NCBI GenBank assembly: GCA_002415895.1
Contig: DIAV01000209.1
Location: forward strand, 10,590-18,056
Origin: Anaerolineales bacterium UBA5069
GTDB lineage: Bacteria; Chloroflexota; Anaerolineae; Caldilineales; Caldilineaceae
Reading direction: 5' to 3'
DNA: 7,467 nucleotides
Position 1 is the stretch's first letter. Every line of letters starts with the position of its first letter. Positions 1 to 7,467 of the stretch are shown piece after piece. A model generated the notes under the pieces. It saw only the letters and a list, made by a program, of their open reading frames with translations, was not told where the DNA came from and searched no databases. Position numbers and translations under genes: made by a program.

Positions 1-1090
1 CGATAAGCAGGTGCTCTCCCGCAGTGTACTCAATCCCCTCGGCGCCTACCGTCGTGCTCACAATGGGCAGGCTCCAGCGCCAGCCGTCAATGATCTTGAC
101 GCGCATACCGCCTCCAGCCAGCAGCGGCACGATAAAAGCGGCCGTTTCGGCCAGCCACGGCGTGGGATTGTCCACATAGCCGGTTACCTCGAGGTTGGCC
201 GCGGGGATGTTGCACTGGGAAAGTTCATTGGGGGGCTGCTTGCCCATGACCGTGAGCACGGCGTCGGGCGCCTGCGCCAACACCAGCGGCATGACGGCGC
301 GTGCGAACCAGAGCACCCCTTGCGCGTTGGGGGGGTAGTGCAGCCCGCCCAAAAAGGTGATGCGGCGCGCCGGCGTGCGCAATGGGATGGCGGGATCGGC
401 CGTGGCGTCAATGCAGATTGGGATGACGGCCGTGGCGCGCACACTCTCGCCCGGCGGCGCAGCCTGCTGCATTTCGGCCACGTCGTCGTGCGTCACCCAC
501 ACCACGCTGTCGAACTTCTGGCACGTTTCCCATTCAAAGCGCGCCAGCTTGCGCGCCTCCAGGGCATAAAGCGTGCGGCGCACCGGATTGCGCTCACCCT
601 CGGCAAGGCGCGCAAAGATGCGATAAGTGGCGTTGTGCTGGTCGAGCACAAGTTGGGGTAAATGCAGCCCATTCTGCTCTGCACCAGTGCGCCCAAAGAG
701 TGCATAAGGGGCCATCCACAACTGGTCAGCGTGAATGGCGTCAAAGGGTGCGCCGCTTTCGGCCTGTGCGCGTATGATGCGTGTCAACACCTGCTCCATG
801 GCGGGTACGCGATCGCGCTGAATGACAAAGGGCGTGCTGCTGACGAGGCTCTGCGCCAGAAAAAGGCCGTCGCGCAGGCGCGAGCGCACAATGGGCACTG
901 TATGCACGGCGTGGCAGATCGTCTCCAGGTGCGCAATCGCCGCGGGTGTGTCGGTGGGGCGCACAAAGGAGAGCAGCGTGACGTCGTGCTCCACAGCCAG
1001 CGCGCGCAGCACATAATAGGCGCGCGTCTTGGGGCCCGCGTCCAGCGGCCAGGGCAGCACTTGGGTAAGAAAGAGGATTGACTTGCGCAT
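1..1090 (-). CDS. GT4-family glycosyltransferase, 3' end cut by the window edge
   Basis: Probable cytoplasmic retaining glycosyltransferase of the GT4 / GT-B fold, transferring a sugar from a nucleotide-sugar donor to a glycan or lipid acceptor; donor and acceptor cannot be read from sequence. 363 residues are present and the frame is open at the left edge; relatives are about 400 residues, so roughly 40 are missing. The N-terminus (MRKSILFLTQVLPWPLDAG, then KTRAYYVLRALA) is the usual first Rossmann strand and glycine/lysine loop of this group. DQHN at 150-153 matches the conserved D-x-H-N before the interdomain linker. The second Rossmann domain starts near 243 with FLGGLHYPPN. The donor-site stretch is LLAGGGMRVKIID (323-335) followed by LPIVST and GAEG. 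Here Asp335 sits where most relatives have the Glu that ends the EX7E motif, and glycine replaces the first Glu, as is common in this subgroup. ATG at 1088-1090 is the only plausible start, since an in-frame stop lies shortly upstream; its Shine-Dalgarno is weak. It diverges from the heme-propeller gene. Confidence 0.88.
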   Translation of the reverse strand, partial: MRKSILFLTQVLPWPLDAGPKTRAYYVLRALAVEHDVTLLSFVRPTDTPAAIAHLETICHAVHTVPIVRSRLRDGLFLAQSLVSSTPFVIQRDRVPAMEQVLTRIIRAQAESGAPFDAIHADQLWMAPYALFGRTGAEQNGLHLPQLVLDQHNATYRIFARLAEGERNPVRRTLYALEARKLARFEWETCQKFDSVVWVTHDDVAEMQQAAPPGESVRATAVIPICIDATADPAIPLRTPARRITFLGGLHYPPNAQGVLWFARAVMPLVLAQAPDAVLTVMGKQPPNELSQCNIPAANLEVTGYVDNPTPWLAETAAFIVPLLAGGGMRVKIIDGWRWSLPIVSTTVGAEGIEYTAGEHLLI

Positions 1091-1474
1091 GTTTACGTGG
1101 TCGCTGCTTTCTTCTTTGGTTCAATGCAATGTGTTGCGGCGCTTCCGGGCGTGCTGTCATGCACGTTGGCCAATGGTATATCGGGCGTAGGCAATGCGTC
1201 TCTTCTGCACGCAGTGAGCGGCTTGGGAGTATGGCGATTGCGTATAGCCGCAGGCATTGTGCTGTGATAGGATGGCGGCCAACGATAATCTGGGTGCCGC
1301 GTTGCCGACTCTATTTATGCAAACCCTTCAACACCGGCTCAATTGCATACCCTAGGTGACGCTGCAGATCATTTCTCGTTTTATTCAAACGATAACGGTT
1401 AATCCGGGCAACGACGATGTGCTCTGGCTGGCATAACGCGTCTGTGCCTGGATTGCGCGCGATCGACCCTTGCT

Positions 1475-1499
1475 GCATATGTGCCATGTGCACATATGC
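1475..1499. promoter_or_regulatory. Perfect 10+10 bp inverted repeat, operator-like
   Basis: GCATATGTGC (1475-1484), spacer CATGT, GCACATATGC (1490-1499): perfect 10-bp arms around a 5-bp spacer. It lies about 110 bp before the start codon of the heme-propeller gene and is more AT-rich than its surroundings. The dyad, with TGTGC/GCACA half-sites, is typical of a site for a dimeric helix-turn-helix repressor or activator. It overlaps the weak -10-like CATATG, which would suit repression. If it is transcribed it could instead form an RNA hairpin. The regulator is unknown and none is encoded in the window. The inverted repeat is directly visible; the operator role is inferred. Confidence 0.55.
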
Positions 1500-1536
1500 C
1501 ATTCATCCAGGGGCATTGCGCCACTTGCTCACGTGC

Positions 1537-1558
1537 GCGCAGGTGCAATCACCTGCGC
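1537..1558 (+). promoter_or_regulatory. Leader hairpin, 9-bp perfect stem
   Basis: GCGCAGGTG (1537-1545), loop CAAT, CACCTGCGC (1550-1558). The 9-bp GC-rich stem with a tetraloop is perfect and would be stable in RNA. It sits about 50 nt before the start codon of the heme-propeller gene, and no U-run follows, so it is not an intrinsic terminator. It could be a leader structure affecting mRNA stability or translation, or a second DNA-binding dyad. The function is inferred. Confidence 0.45.
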
Positions 1559-1562
1559 CGAC

Positions 1563-1585
1563 CTCGGCCGGCACTTCGCGCCGAG
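1563..1585 (+). promoter_or_regulatory. Second leader hairpin next to the ribosome binding site
   Basis: CTCGGC (1563-1568) pairs with GCCGAG (1580-1585) across an 11-nt loop. The 3' arm ends 4 nt before the AAGGAG Shine-Dalgarno, so the stem would hold the region just upstream of the ribosome site while leaving the site itself unpaired. It is a short stem and could occur by chance in GC-rich DNA. It is noted because it follows directly after another perfect stem. Confidence 0.3.
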
Positions 1586-1589
1586 CGAG

Positions 1590-1595
1590 AAGGAG
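1590..1595 (+). promoter_or_regulatory. Shine-Dalgarno deciding the start of the heme-propeller gene
   Basis: AAGGAG is a strong Shine-Dalgarno, 11 nt before ATG at 1607. It supports that start over the in-frame GTG at 1481 and ATG at 1496, which would add 42 or 37 residues ahead of the signal peptide and would lie inside the inverted repeat. Confidence 0.75.
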
Positions 1596-1606
1596 ATTAC
1601 AAAAGC

Positions 1607-4000
1607 ATGTCACAAAAGACCAAACACGCCGCGATTCTCGTGGCACTCATTATGGCCTTCATTGCGCTGGTTGCCATAGGCACGGTTCCCCTGCTGGCGC
1701 AGGCGGCGCCCGATGCGACCGCGAATCCAATTCTGCTGCCCATTGTAATCAAGCAGCCGCCGCCCACGCCCACGCCGCCCCCAACAGGCGTTGCCCCCAC
1801 ACCCGTGCCGCCAGGCACTGTGGAAATCCCCGCAATTGTCTTCGTTCAGCGCCAAATTCCCAATGATGGCAGCATCTATTGGGAGAGCGTAAAGGATATG
1901 CCGGGCGTTGGCGCACACAGCCGTTTTCGCGTGGCCGCACCAGGCAAGTTGCTGGTGCGTGAGGCAGACGGCAGCCTGCGCACATTGGTGGATGGCGCCA
2001 ACCCCACAGCCGCCAGCCTGAACCTCATCGATGTGAACGCGCCGGACGTTTCCTACGACGGTTCGACGATTGTCTTTGCCGGTTTGCCCCGTGGCTCCTA
2101 CAACCGTGGGCCAAACACGAATCCGGGTGCGTGGCGACTCTATGCCATTGGCGTCAACGGTGCCGGGCTGCGCCAGATCACACGCAGCGACCGTAACATC
2201 AGCCTGGCGCAATTCGGTGCGGCTGCCGGCGGCTTCGATACCTATGATGACACGGACCCTGCGTGGCTGCCCGATGGCCGGATTGTCTTCTCATCCACGC
2301 GCTGGCCCAGTTTCGGTCACTACAGCGGCGTGCGTACAACGAATCTTCAGGTTGTGAATTCCGACGGCAGCGATCTCCATCGCATTACCGCCGAACGCAA
2401 CGGTGCAGACCGCCCCATGGTGGACCCTGTGACCGGCAAGATCGTCTATGCGCGCTGGTGGCGCAACCAACGCTTTCCGATTGATTCCTTCGAGACGGTG
2501 GCCGCCTCCAACGGCGGTTACATCCGCAAGGATGGGCTGACCGGCGAGCGTGACAATCAGGTGGGCGGCAATGACTTCAGCTTCCGCAACGCCTGGCATG
2601 CTGCCGCAATCAACCCTGATGGCACAGAACTGGAGCAGTGGGGCGGCGCACACCACCGCGACGACACTACGCACATGTACGGCGGCACCTTTCTGCCCAA
2701 TGGCGACCTTGCGGCCAACTACTTCCCCATGTCGAATATGACGGAAGCGGCTGGTTTTGGCGGCGTGCGTCGCTATGCGCGTGGCCCTGGCTATCCCTCG
2801 CCCGTCATCGGCATTACACACCTCACGCTCGATTATGCAAACAACAACCCCACATCTTTTGGCATCTTCAAGGGCAACTATGCGGGCGAACCGGCGGCAC
2901 TCTCCGACGGCAGGCTGATCATCTCGTGGGCTGCCGATGTCAATCAGGATTACGGCCTGTACCTTGTAAATGCAAATGGCACCGGGTTGACGCCTGTGTA
3001 TGACAATCCCGGCACCACGGAGTTGCGCGCCAAGCCGATTGTGGTGCGCGCCCTGCCACCCATCATCAAGGATAGCGTCAATACGGCAGCCAGCCAACTG
3101 CCCCCCACCGAAGCCGGTCCGTACACGCCTGACGGGACCTTCACATTCAAGGAACTCAACGTCTATGCCAATGGCCCCGTGGACACGACGATTGCCAATG
3201 CGCCGGCTGTAGGCTCGGCGCAGAAGATCCGCTTCTTCACCGACTTCCAGCGCGTGAGCCCGGGATCCTTCCCCAACCTCGACTGGCCGATTCTGCTGAC
3301 AGAGATGACTGTGGCCCCCAATGGCTCTGTAACAAACGACGCTGTGCCGGCGAACCTGCCCCTCTTTGAGCAATTGCGCGCACCCGACGGCACGGTGCCC
3401 GTTGAACGGGGCGCAAATGGCGGCGCGTCCCACGTTGCGGGCATGAACTTTGGCAGGCCGGGCGAGGTGCAGCGCTGCGTTGGCTGCCACTCGGGCCACA
3501 CCATGATCGAGGTGCCCGTTAACGACGCCGACGCGCTCTTCAGCAACGTGGCCCCCGGCGCAACTGTGACTGTCTCTTCGAGCCGCGACGCCAATCAGAA
3601 CCGCGGCCTGATTGATCGCAAGGTGATGACGGGCGAAATCTGGCGCTACTGGAACAGCGCCTCCGGCCAAAGCACGAGCCAGTGGGTGCAGTTGACCTTC
3701 CCCGTCCCCGTGAGCGTGCGTACGGTGCGCCTCTATAACCCGCGCAGCGGCGATGAAGCCAACTCGTCGTTGCAGGTGCAGGGCACGCGCGTGCGGCTCT
3801 TCAGCGACGCGTCCGCCACGCAGGAAGTGGCCGTGCAAACAAGCGGCGCACTGGCAGTCACAGGCACCGATGTTGGCTTTGGCGACGTGAAGGCGCGCGT
3901 GGTGCGCGTAGAGATAACAGGCATGAGCGGCACCTTCTACGGCAGCCGCGTGGCCGCATTGGCCGAGGTTGAGGTGATTGCCCGCGCCGAGGCGAATTAG
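1607..4000 (+). CDS. Exported HzsA-related beta-propeller protein with one c-type heme motif and a C-terminal F5/8C-like domain
   Basis: 797 residues. The N-terminus is a Lys-containing n-region, a hydrophobic core at about 8-30 and a likely signal-peptidase site near LAQA (30-33); a Thr/Pro linker (51-70) then suggests export and surface display. Residues ~75-485 contain six PD40/TolB-like blade signatures, for example PDVSYDGSTIVFAG (146), PAWLPDGRIVFSSTR (218), MVDPVTGKIVYARW (271), FLPNGDLAANY (362) and ALSDGRLIISW (431), with a looser one near 333. Next comes a segment typical of HzsA-related proteins: PNGSVTNDAVPANLPLFEQL (571-590), then RPGEVQRCVGCHSGH (617-631). C624 and C627 would bind heme covalently, His628 would be the proximal ligand, and these are the only cysteines in the protein. 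Residues ~637-793 resemble an F5/8C (discoidin) carbohydrate-binding domain. Hydrazine synthase alpha shares the propeller-plus-heme plan, but no partner subunits are nearby, so the activity is unknown; electron transfer, redox sensing or glycan binding are options. The gene ends 17 bp from the convergent neighbour. Confidence 0.85.
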   Translation: MSQKTKHAAILVALIMAFIALVAIGTVPLLAQAAPDATANPILLPIVIKQPPPTPTPPPTGVAPTPVPPGTVEIPAIVFVQRQIPNDGSIYWESVKDMPGVGAHSRFRVAAPGKLLVREADGSLRTLVDGANPTAASLNLIDVNAPDVSYDGSTIVFAGLPRGSYNRGPNTNPGAWRLYAIGVNGAGLRQITRSDRNISLAQFGAAAGGFDTYDDTDPAWLPDGRIVFSSTRWPSFGHYSGVRTTNLQVVNSDGSDLHRITAERNGADRPMVDPVTGKIVYARWWRNQRFPIDSFETVAASNGGYIRKDGLTGERDNQVGGNDFSFRNAWHAAAINPDGTELEQWGGAHHRDDTTHMYGGTFLPNGDLAANYFPMSNMTEAAGFGGVRRYARGPGYPSPVIGITHLTLDYANNNPTSFGIFKGNYAGEPAALSDGRLIISWAADVNQDYGLYLVNANGTGLTPVYDNPGTTELRAKPIVVRALPPIIKDSVNTAASQLPPTEAGPYTPDGTFTFKELNVYANGPVDTTIANAPAVGSAQKIRFFTDFQRVSPGSFPNLDWPILLTEMTVAPNGSVTNDAVPANLPLFEQLRAPDGTVPVERGANGGASHVAGMNFGRPGEVQRCVGCHSGHTMIEVPVNDADALFSNVAPGATVTVSSSRDANQNRGLIDRKVMTGEIWRYWNSASGQSTSQWVQLTFPVPVSVRTVRLYNPRSGDEANSSLQVQGTRVRLFSDASATQEVAVQTSGALAVTGTDVGFGDVKARVVRVEITGMSGTFYGSRVAALAEVEVIARAEAN

Positions 4001-4017
4001 CCAAGGCCGGATGCTGC

Positions 4018-5623
4018 TTAGCGGCGCGCGCGTCTGCGCTGCCAAAGCAGGCCCGCAACCACCAGCAGCGCAGCGGGAATCAAGGCCAGCACCAGCAGGC
4101 CAATATCATCATTCTCCGACATCAGCGTCCGCATCGAAACAGGCGATGCGGGCGCTGCGCGTGCGGCGGCGGGCATGAGCACAGGCGTGGGCCGCACCGC
4201 GGTGGGTGTGGGCGCCAAAGGCGTGGCATCGGCATGATTAATGGGCGCGACGGGGGGTGCGGCAACGGCGGCAACCGGCGCACTGGGCACCACCAGGTGC
4301 GATTCCCACACCTCCCAGTTTGTCTCTTCGGGGTTCGCCTTCAGCGCGCCCGGGCGCACATGCCAAACAACGTGCAACTGATTGCCCAGCGCCACCGCTG
4401 CACGCGGCCACTCGGGCAGGTCGTTTTCGTAGCGGGCCACACCGCGCGGAAAGGACCATGTCCCGCCCAGGTAGCTGAGGTGGAGCAGCGCTACAGTTGT
4501 ATCAGCCTGCCCCAGCCGCCCCACCATAAACATGTGCACCATACCGCTGCTGTCCGTGACCATGGCAAACGTATCCTGGCGCGTGCGCGAGAAGCGCCCC
4601 AATCCCCACACGCTGGGGATTGTGCGCTGGTCGGCCCAGGTGCGCCCGCCATCCTTGGATGTGCGATAGTAGACGAGGTCTTCGGGCATTTGCCACCACG
4701 CCGCCAATAATGAGCCATCACCCGCCTGGGCAATGGCAATATTGCGCGCGGCAATTTCGTCCTCGAAGGCTTCGGGGCGAATGTTATCAAGCTCGACGGG
4801 CAGGCTCCAGTTGGCGCCGTTGTCGTAGGAGGCCGCATACATGACGCGCACGGCGCCGATCACATAGCCGCGGTCGCCATCCAGCCCCGACTCCCACGCC
4901 AGGTGCAGCGCGCCGTCACTGCCGGCAATGAACTGTGGCTTGGCTGCGCCTCTGTCCGAGCGGCGACCCACATCTACGGGGTTGCTCCAGCTCACGCCCC
5001 CATCCGCCGAGTTGGCGTAGAAGATATGCAGGCAGGCCTGACAGCCTGTGCCCTGCACGGCCTGTGTGTAGGCTACGTGCAGCAAGCCACCGCTGGCAAG
5101 CGGCACAGCGTGGTAGCCTGGCGCTGTCAATTGGCCGTTCATCCATGCAAACGGGTCCAGTGCGATCTGTGATGGCGCGGTATTGACGTAGAGTACGTCA
5201 TCGGGCGCGTGCACGCCCATGGCAAGCAGCCAATTCTCGTCAATCGTCAGCGCGGGGCGCGCCACATAGAAGTTGCCCGGATTATGACCGTTGGCGACCA
5301 CGTCCACGGGCAGCGCCCATGAGGGCGCGCCCTGTGCCAGTGTGGTATACATGACGATATCAAAGAACTCGTCAGATGAACTCCACACTACATGGCGCGT
5401 GCCGGCGGCGTCTGCCAGCACGTCGGGGAAGGATGCGCCGCTGCCGGGAGGCGAGAGGCGCAGTGGCGGCGACCATGGATCAAACTGGGCGTGCACGGGC
5501 ATTGCGGCGTGCGCGGCCAGCAGCAGCGCAATGGACGCGGCCATGAGAACACGCGTGGCCCACGTTCTCAACACAGAGCCGGTGTGCGGCGAAATGTGCG
5601 TAGGGTGTGCAGCATCAACTTCG

Positions 5624-5643
<20 letters not shown>
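4018..5643 (-). CDS. Exported Asp-box (BNR/sialidase-like) beta-propeller protein with a C-terminal membrane anchor
   Basis: 541 residues from ATG at 5643. A hydrophobic signal segment (~33-47) ends in AMPVHAQ (47-53), a plausible cleavage site. Residues ~54-450 form a sialidase-like propeller with three clear Asp boxes: SADGGVSW (212-219), SYDNGANW (272-279) and SKDGGRTW (329-336), plus repeated LHVAY/LHLAW/LHVVW strands. A Pro/Ala/Thr-rich linker (~452-505) leads to a transmembrane helix (~513-533) and a basic WQRRRARR tail, so the propeller should face outward and stay tethered to the membrane. No FRIP-type motif or arginine triad of true sialidases is evident, so a binding or scaffold role is more likely than sialidase activity. 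The only cysteines are C201 and C204 (CQAC). The start overlaps the end of the upstream membrane-protein gene by 20 nt and has no good Shine-Dalgarno; translational coupling is possible. An internal GTG or ATG closer to the signal peptide (residues 24 or 34) is an alternative start. Confidence 0.82.
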
Positions 5644-7354
<1,711 letters not shown>

Positions 7355-7366
7355 GGATTAGTGAAT

Positions 7367-7370
7367 CTCC
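7367..7370 (-). promoter_or_regulatory. Probable Shine-Dalgarno of the membrane-protein gene
   Basis: GGAG on the minus strand, 12 nt before the ATG at 7352-7354. The spacing is a little long, but no better purine-rich stretch lies closer. It supports the chosen start moderately. Confidence 0.4.
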
Positions 7371-7386
7371 GGATTGGTGGTTTTCA

Positions 7387-7402
7387 GCCCTGTCGGCAGG
7401 GC
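7387..7402. repeat. Small perfect hairpin upstream of the membrane-protein gene
   Basis: GCCCTG (7387-7392), loop TCGG, CAGGGC (7397-7402): a perfect 6-bp GC stem with a tetraloop. On neither strand is it followed by a proper T-run, so it is not a convincing terminator. It could be a leader structure or part of the end of an upstream transcript. Confidence 0.3.
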
Positions 7403-7426
7403 GCTGGACGGTGCTGCGGGTGCGGC

Positions 7427-7467
7427 GGGGGGGGGGGGGGGGGGAGAAAAAAGAAAAAAAAAAAAAA
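7427..7467. other. Low-complexity contig end: 18-base G run then A-rich run
   Basis: An uninterrupted run of 18 G (7427-7444) passes into an A-rich tract with two isolated G bases (7446 and 7453) and ends in 14 A. Nothing like it occurs elsewhere in the window, and its position at the very end points to a read-end or assembly artefact rather than genomic sequence. Bases from about 7425 on should not be trusted, and the preceding GGTGCTGCGGGTGCGGC may also be affected. Confidence 0.8.

Larger units (their letters stand above)
1091..1606. other. Divergent intergenic region, no gene
   Basis: 516 bases between the start codons of the glycosyltransferase (leftward) and the heme-propeller gene (rightward). 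Short open frames exist on both strands, but none has protein-like composition or a recognisable domain, and the base composition looks less GC-rich than the flanking genes. The part from about 1091 to 1470 shows no clear RNA gene or convincing promoter. AACGATAA occurs twice (1281-1288 and 1388-1395), each followed closely by a TAATC(T/C)GGG segment; this is too weak to call a repeat family. The part from 1475 to 1595 is structured and is listed separately. A very weak sigma70-like pair, TTGCGC (1453-1458) and CATATG (1476-1481) with 17 bp spacing, could drive the rightward gene but matches consensus at only about half its positions. Confidence 0.7.

Noticed and set aside
11..661. Plus-strand open frame of 216 codons
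   Set aside because: It lies opposite the clearly recognisable glycosyltransferase and has His/Arg/Gly-rich shadow composition with no motif.
808..820. GCGATCGC palindrome as a cyanobacterial HIP1 repeat
   Set aside because: I noticed only this one copy, inside the glycosyltransferase gene, so there is no sign of the dense HIP1 distribution seen in cyanobacteria.
1311..1502. Small minus-strand open frame (63 codons) in the intergenic region
   Set aside because: No convincing ribosome site or domain, and its start lies next to the inverted repeat; length is within chance expectation.
1481..1606. Upstream extension of the heme-propeller protein from GTG at 1481
   Set aside because: It would place 42 non-conserved-looking residues before a good signal peptide, starts inside the inverted repeat, and lacks the strong Shine-Dalgarno present before 1607.
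1607..4000. True hydrazine synthase alpha subunit (anammox)
   Set aside because: Only one heme motif is present, an F5/8C-like domain is appended, and no beta/gamma subunit genes or other anammox genes are nearby; a relative of unknown function is the safer call.
2291..4045. Long antisense open frame (584 codons) opposite the heme-propeller gene
   Set aside because: Its product is unusually rich in His, Ala, Arg and Gly with no domain pattern, as expected for the shadow of a GC-rich gene; the plus-strand frame has clear domains, a signal peptide and a ribosome site.
5027..5043. CQACLH in the Asp-box protein as a heme c site
   Set aside because: The His is one position too far for CxxCH, and the surrounding sequence looks like an ordinary propeller strand.
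7381..7406. Intrinsic terminator near the right end
   Set aside because: The stem is perfect but short, and no T-run follows it on either strand; TTTT lies on the wrong side for the plus strand.

Overview
The window reads as a fragment of a GC-rich bacterial chromosome or metagenome contig with four protein genes and no RNA genes, mobile elements or CRISPR arrays that I can see. The exported proteins carry Thr/Pro/Ala-rich linkers and there is no sign of an outer-membrane system. One protein ends in a C-terminal membrane anchor followed by a basic tail. Together with the GT-C-like membrane protein, this is the style of filamentous Chloroflexota (Anaerolineae/Caldilineae-like). That placement is an inference from protein style, not from a marker gene.

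Layout. (1) Positions 1-1090, minus strand: a GT4-type glycosyltransferase, cut by the left edge and missing its last few dozen residues. (2) Positions 1091-1606: a gene-free divergent intergenic region. Its half next to the rightward gene holds a perfect 10+10 bp inverted repeat and two further hairpins just before a good Shine-Dalgarno. (3) Positions 1607-4000, plus strand: a 797-residue exported protein with signal peptide, Thr/Pro linker, six PD40-like propeller blades, a single c-type heme motif (CVGCH) in an HzsA-related context, and a C-terminal F5/8C (discoidin)-like domain. (4) Positions 4018-5643, minus strand: an exported Asp-box beta-propeller protein with a C-terminal membrane anchor. 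(5) Positions 5624-7354, minus strand: a polytopic GT-C-like membrane protein whose 3' end overlaps the start of gene 4. The last ~40 bases are a G run followed by an A-rich run and look like a read or assembly artefact.

How they may fit together. Genes 5 and 4 overlap and are probably co-transcribed. Gene 3 converges on them with only 17 bp between stop codons. Gene 1 diverges from gene 3. Two glycosyltransferase-type proteins and two exported beta-propeller proteins suggest a cell-envelope or surface locus (glycan assembly plus surface-exposed proteins). The heme-bearing propeller protein is the most unusual member. Nothing in the window (no hydrazine synthase beta/gamma, no cytochrome maturation genes) supports an anammox-type role for it.
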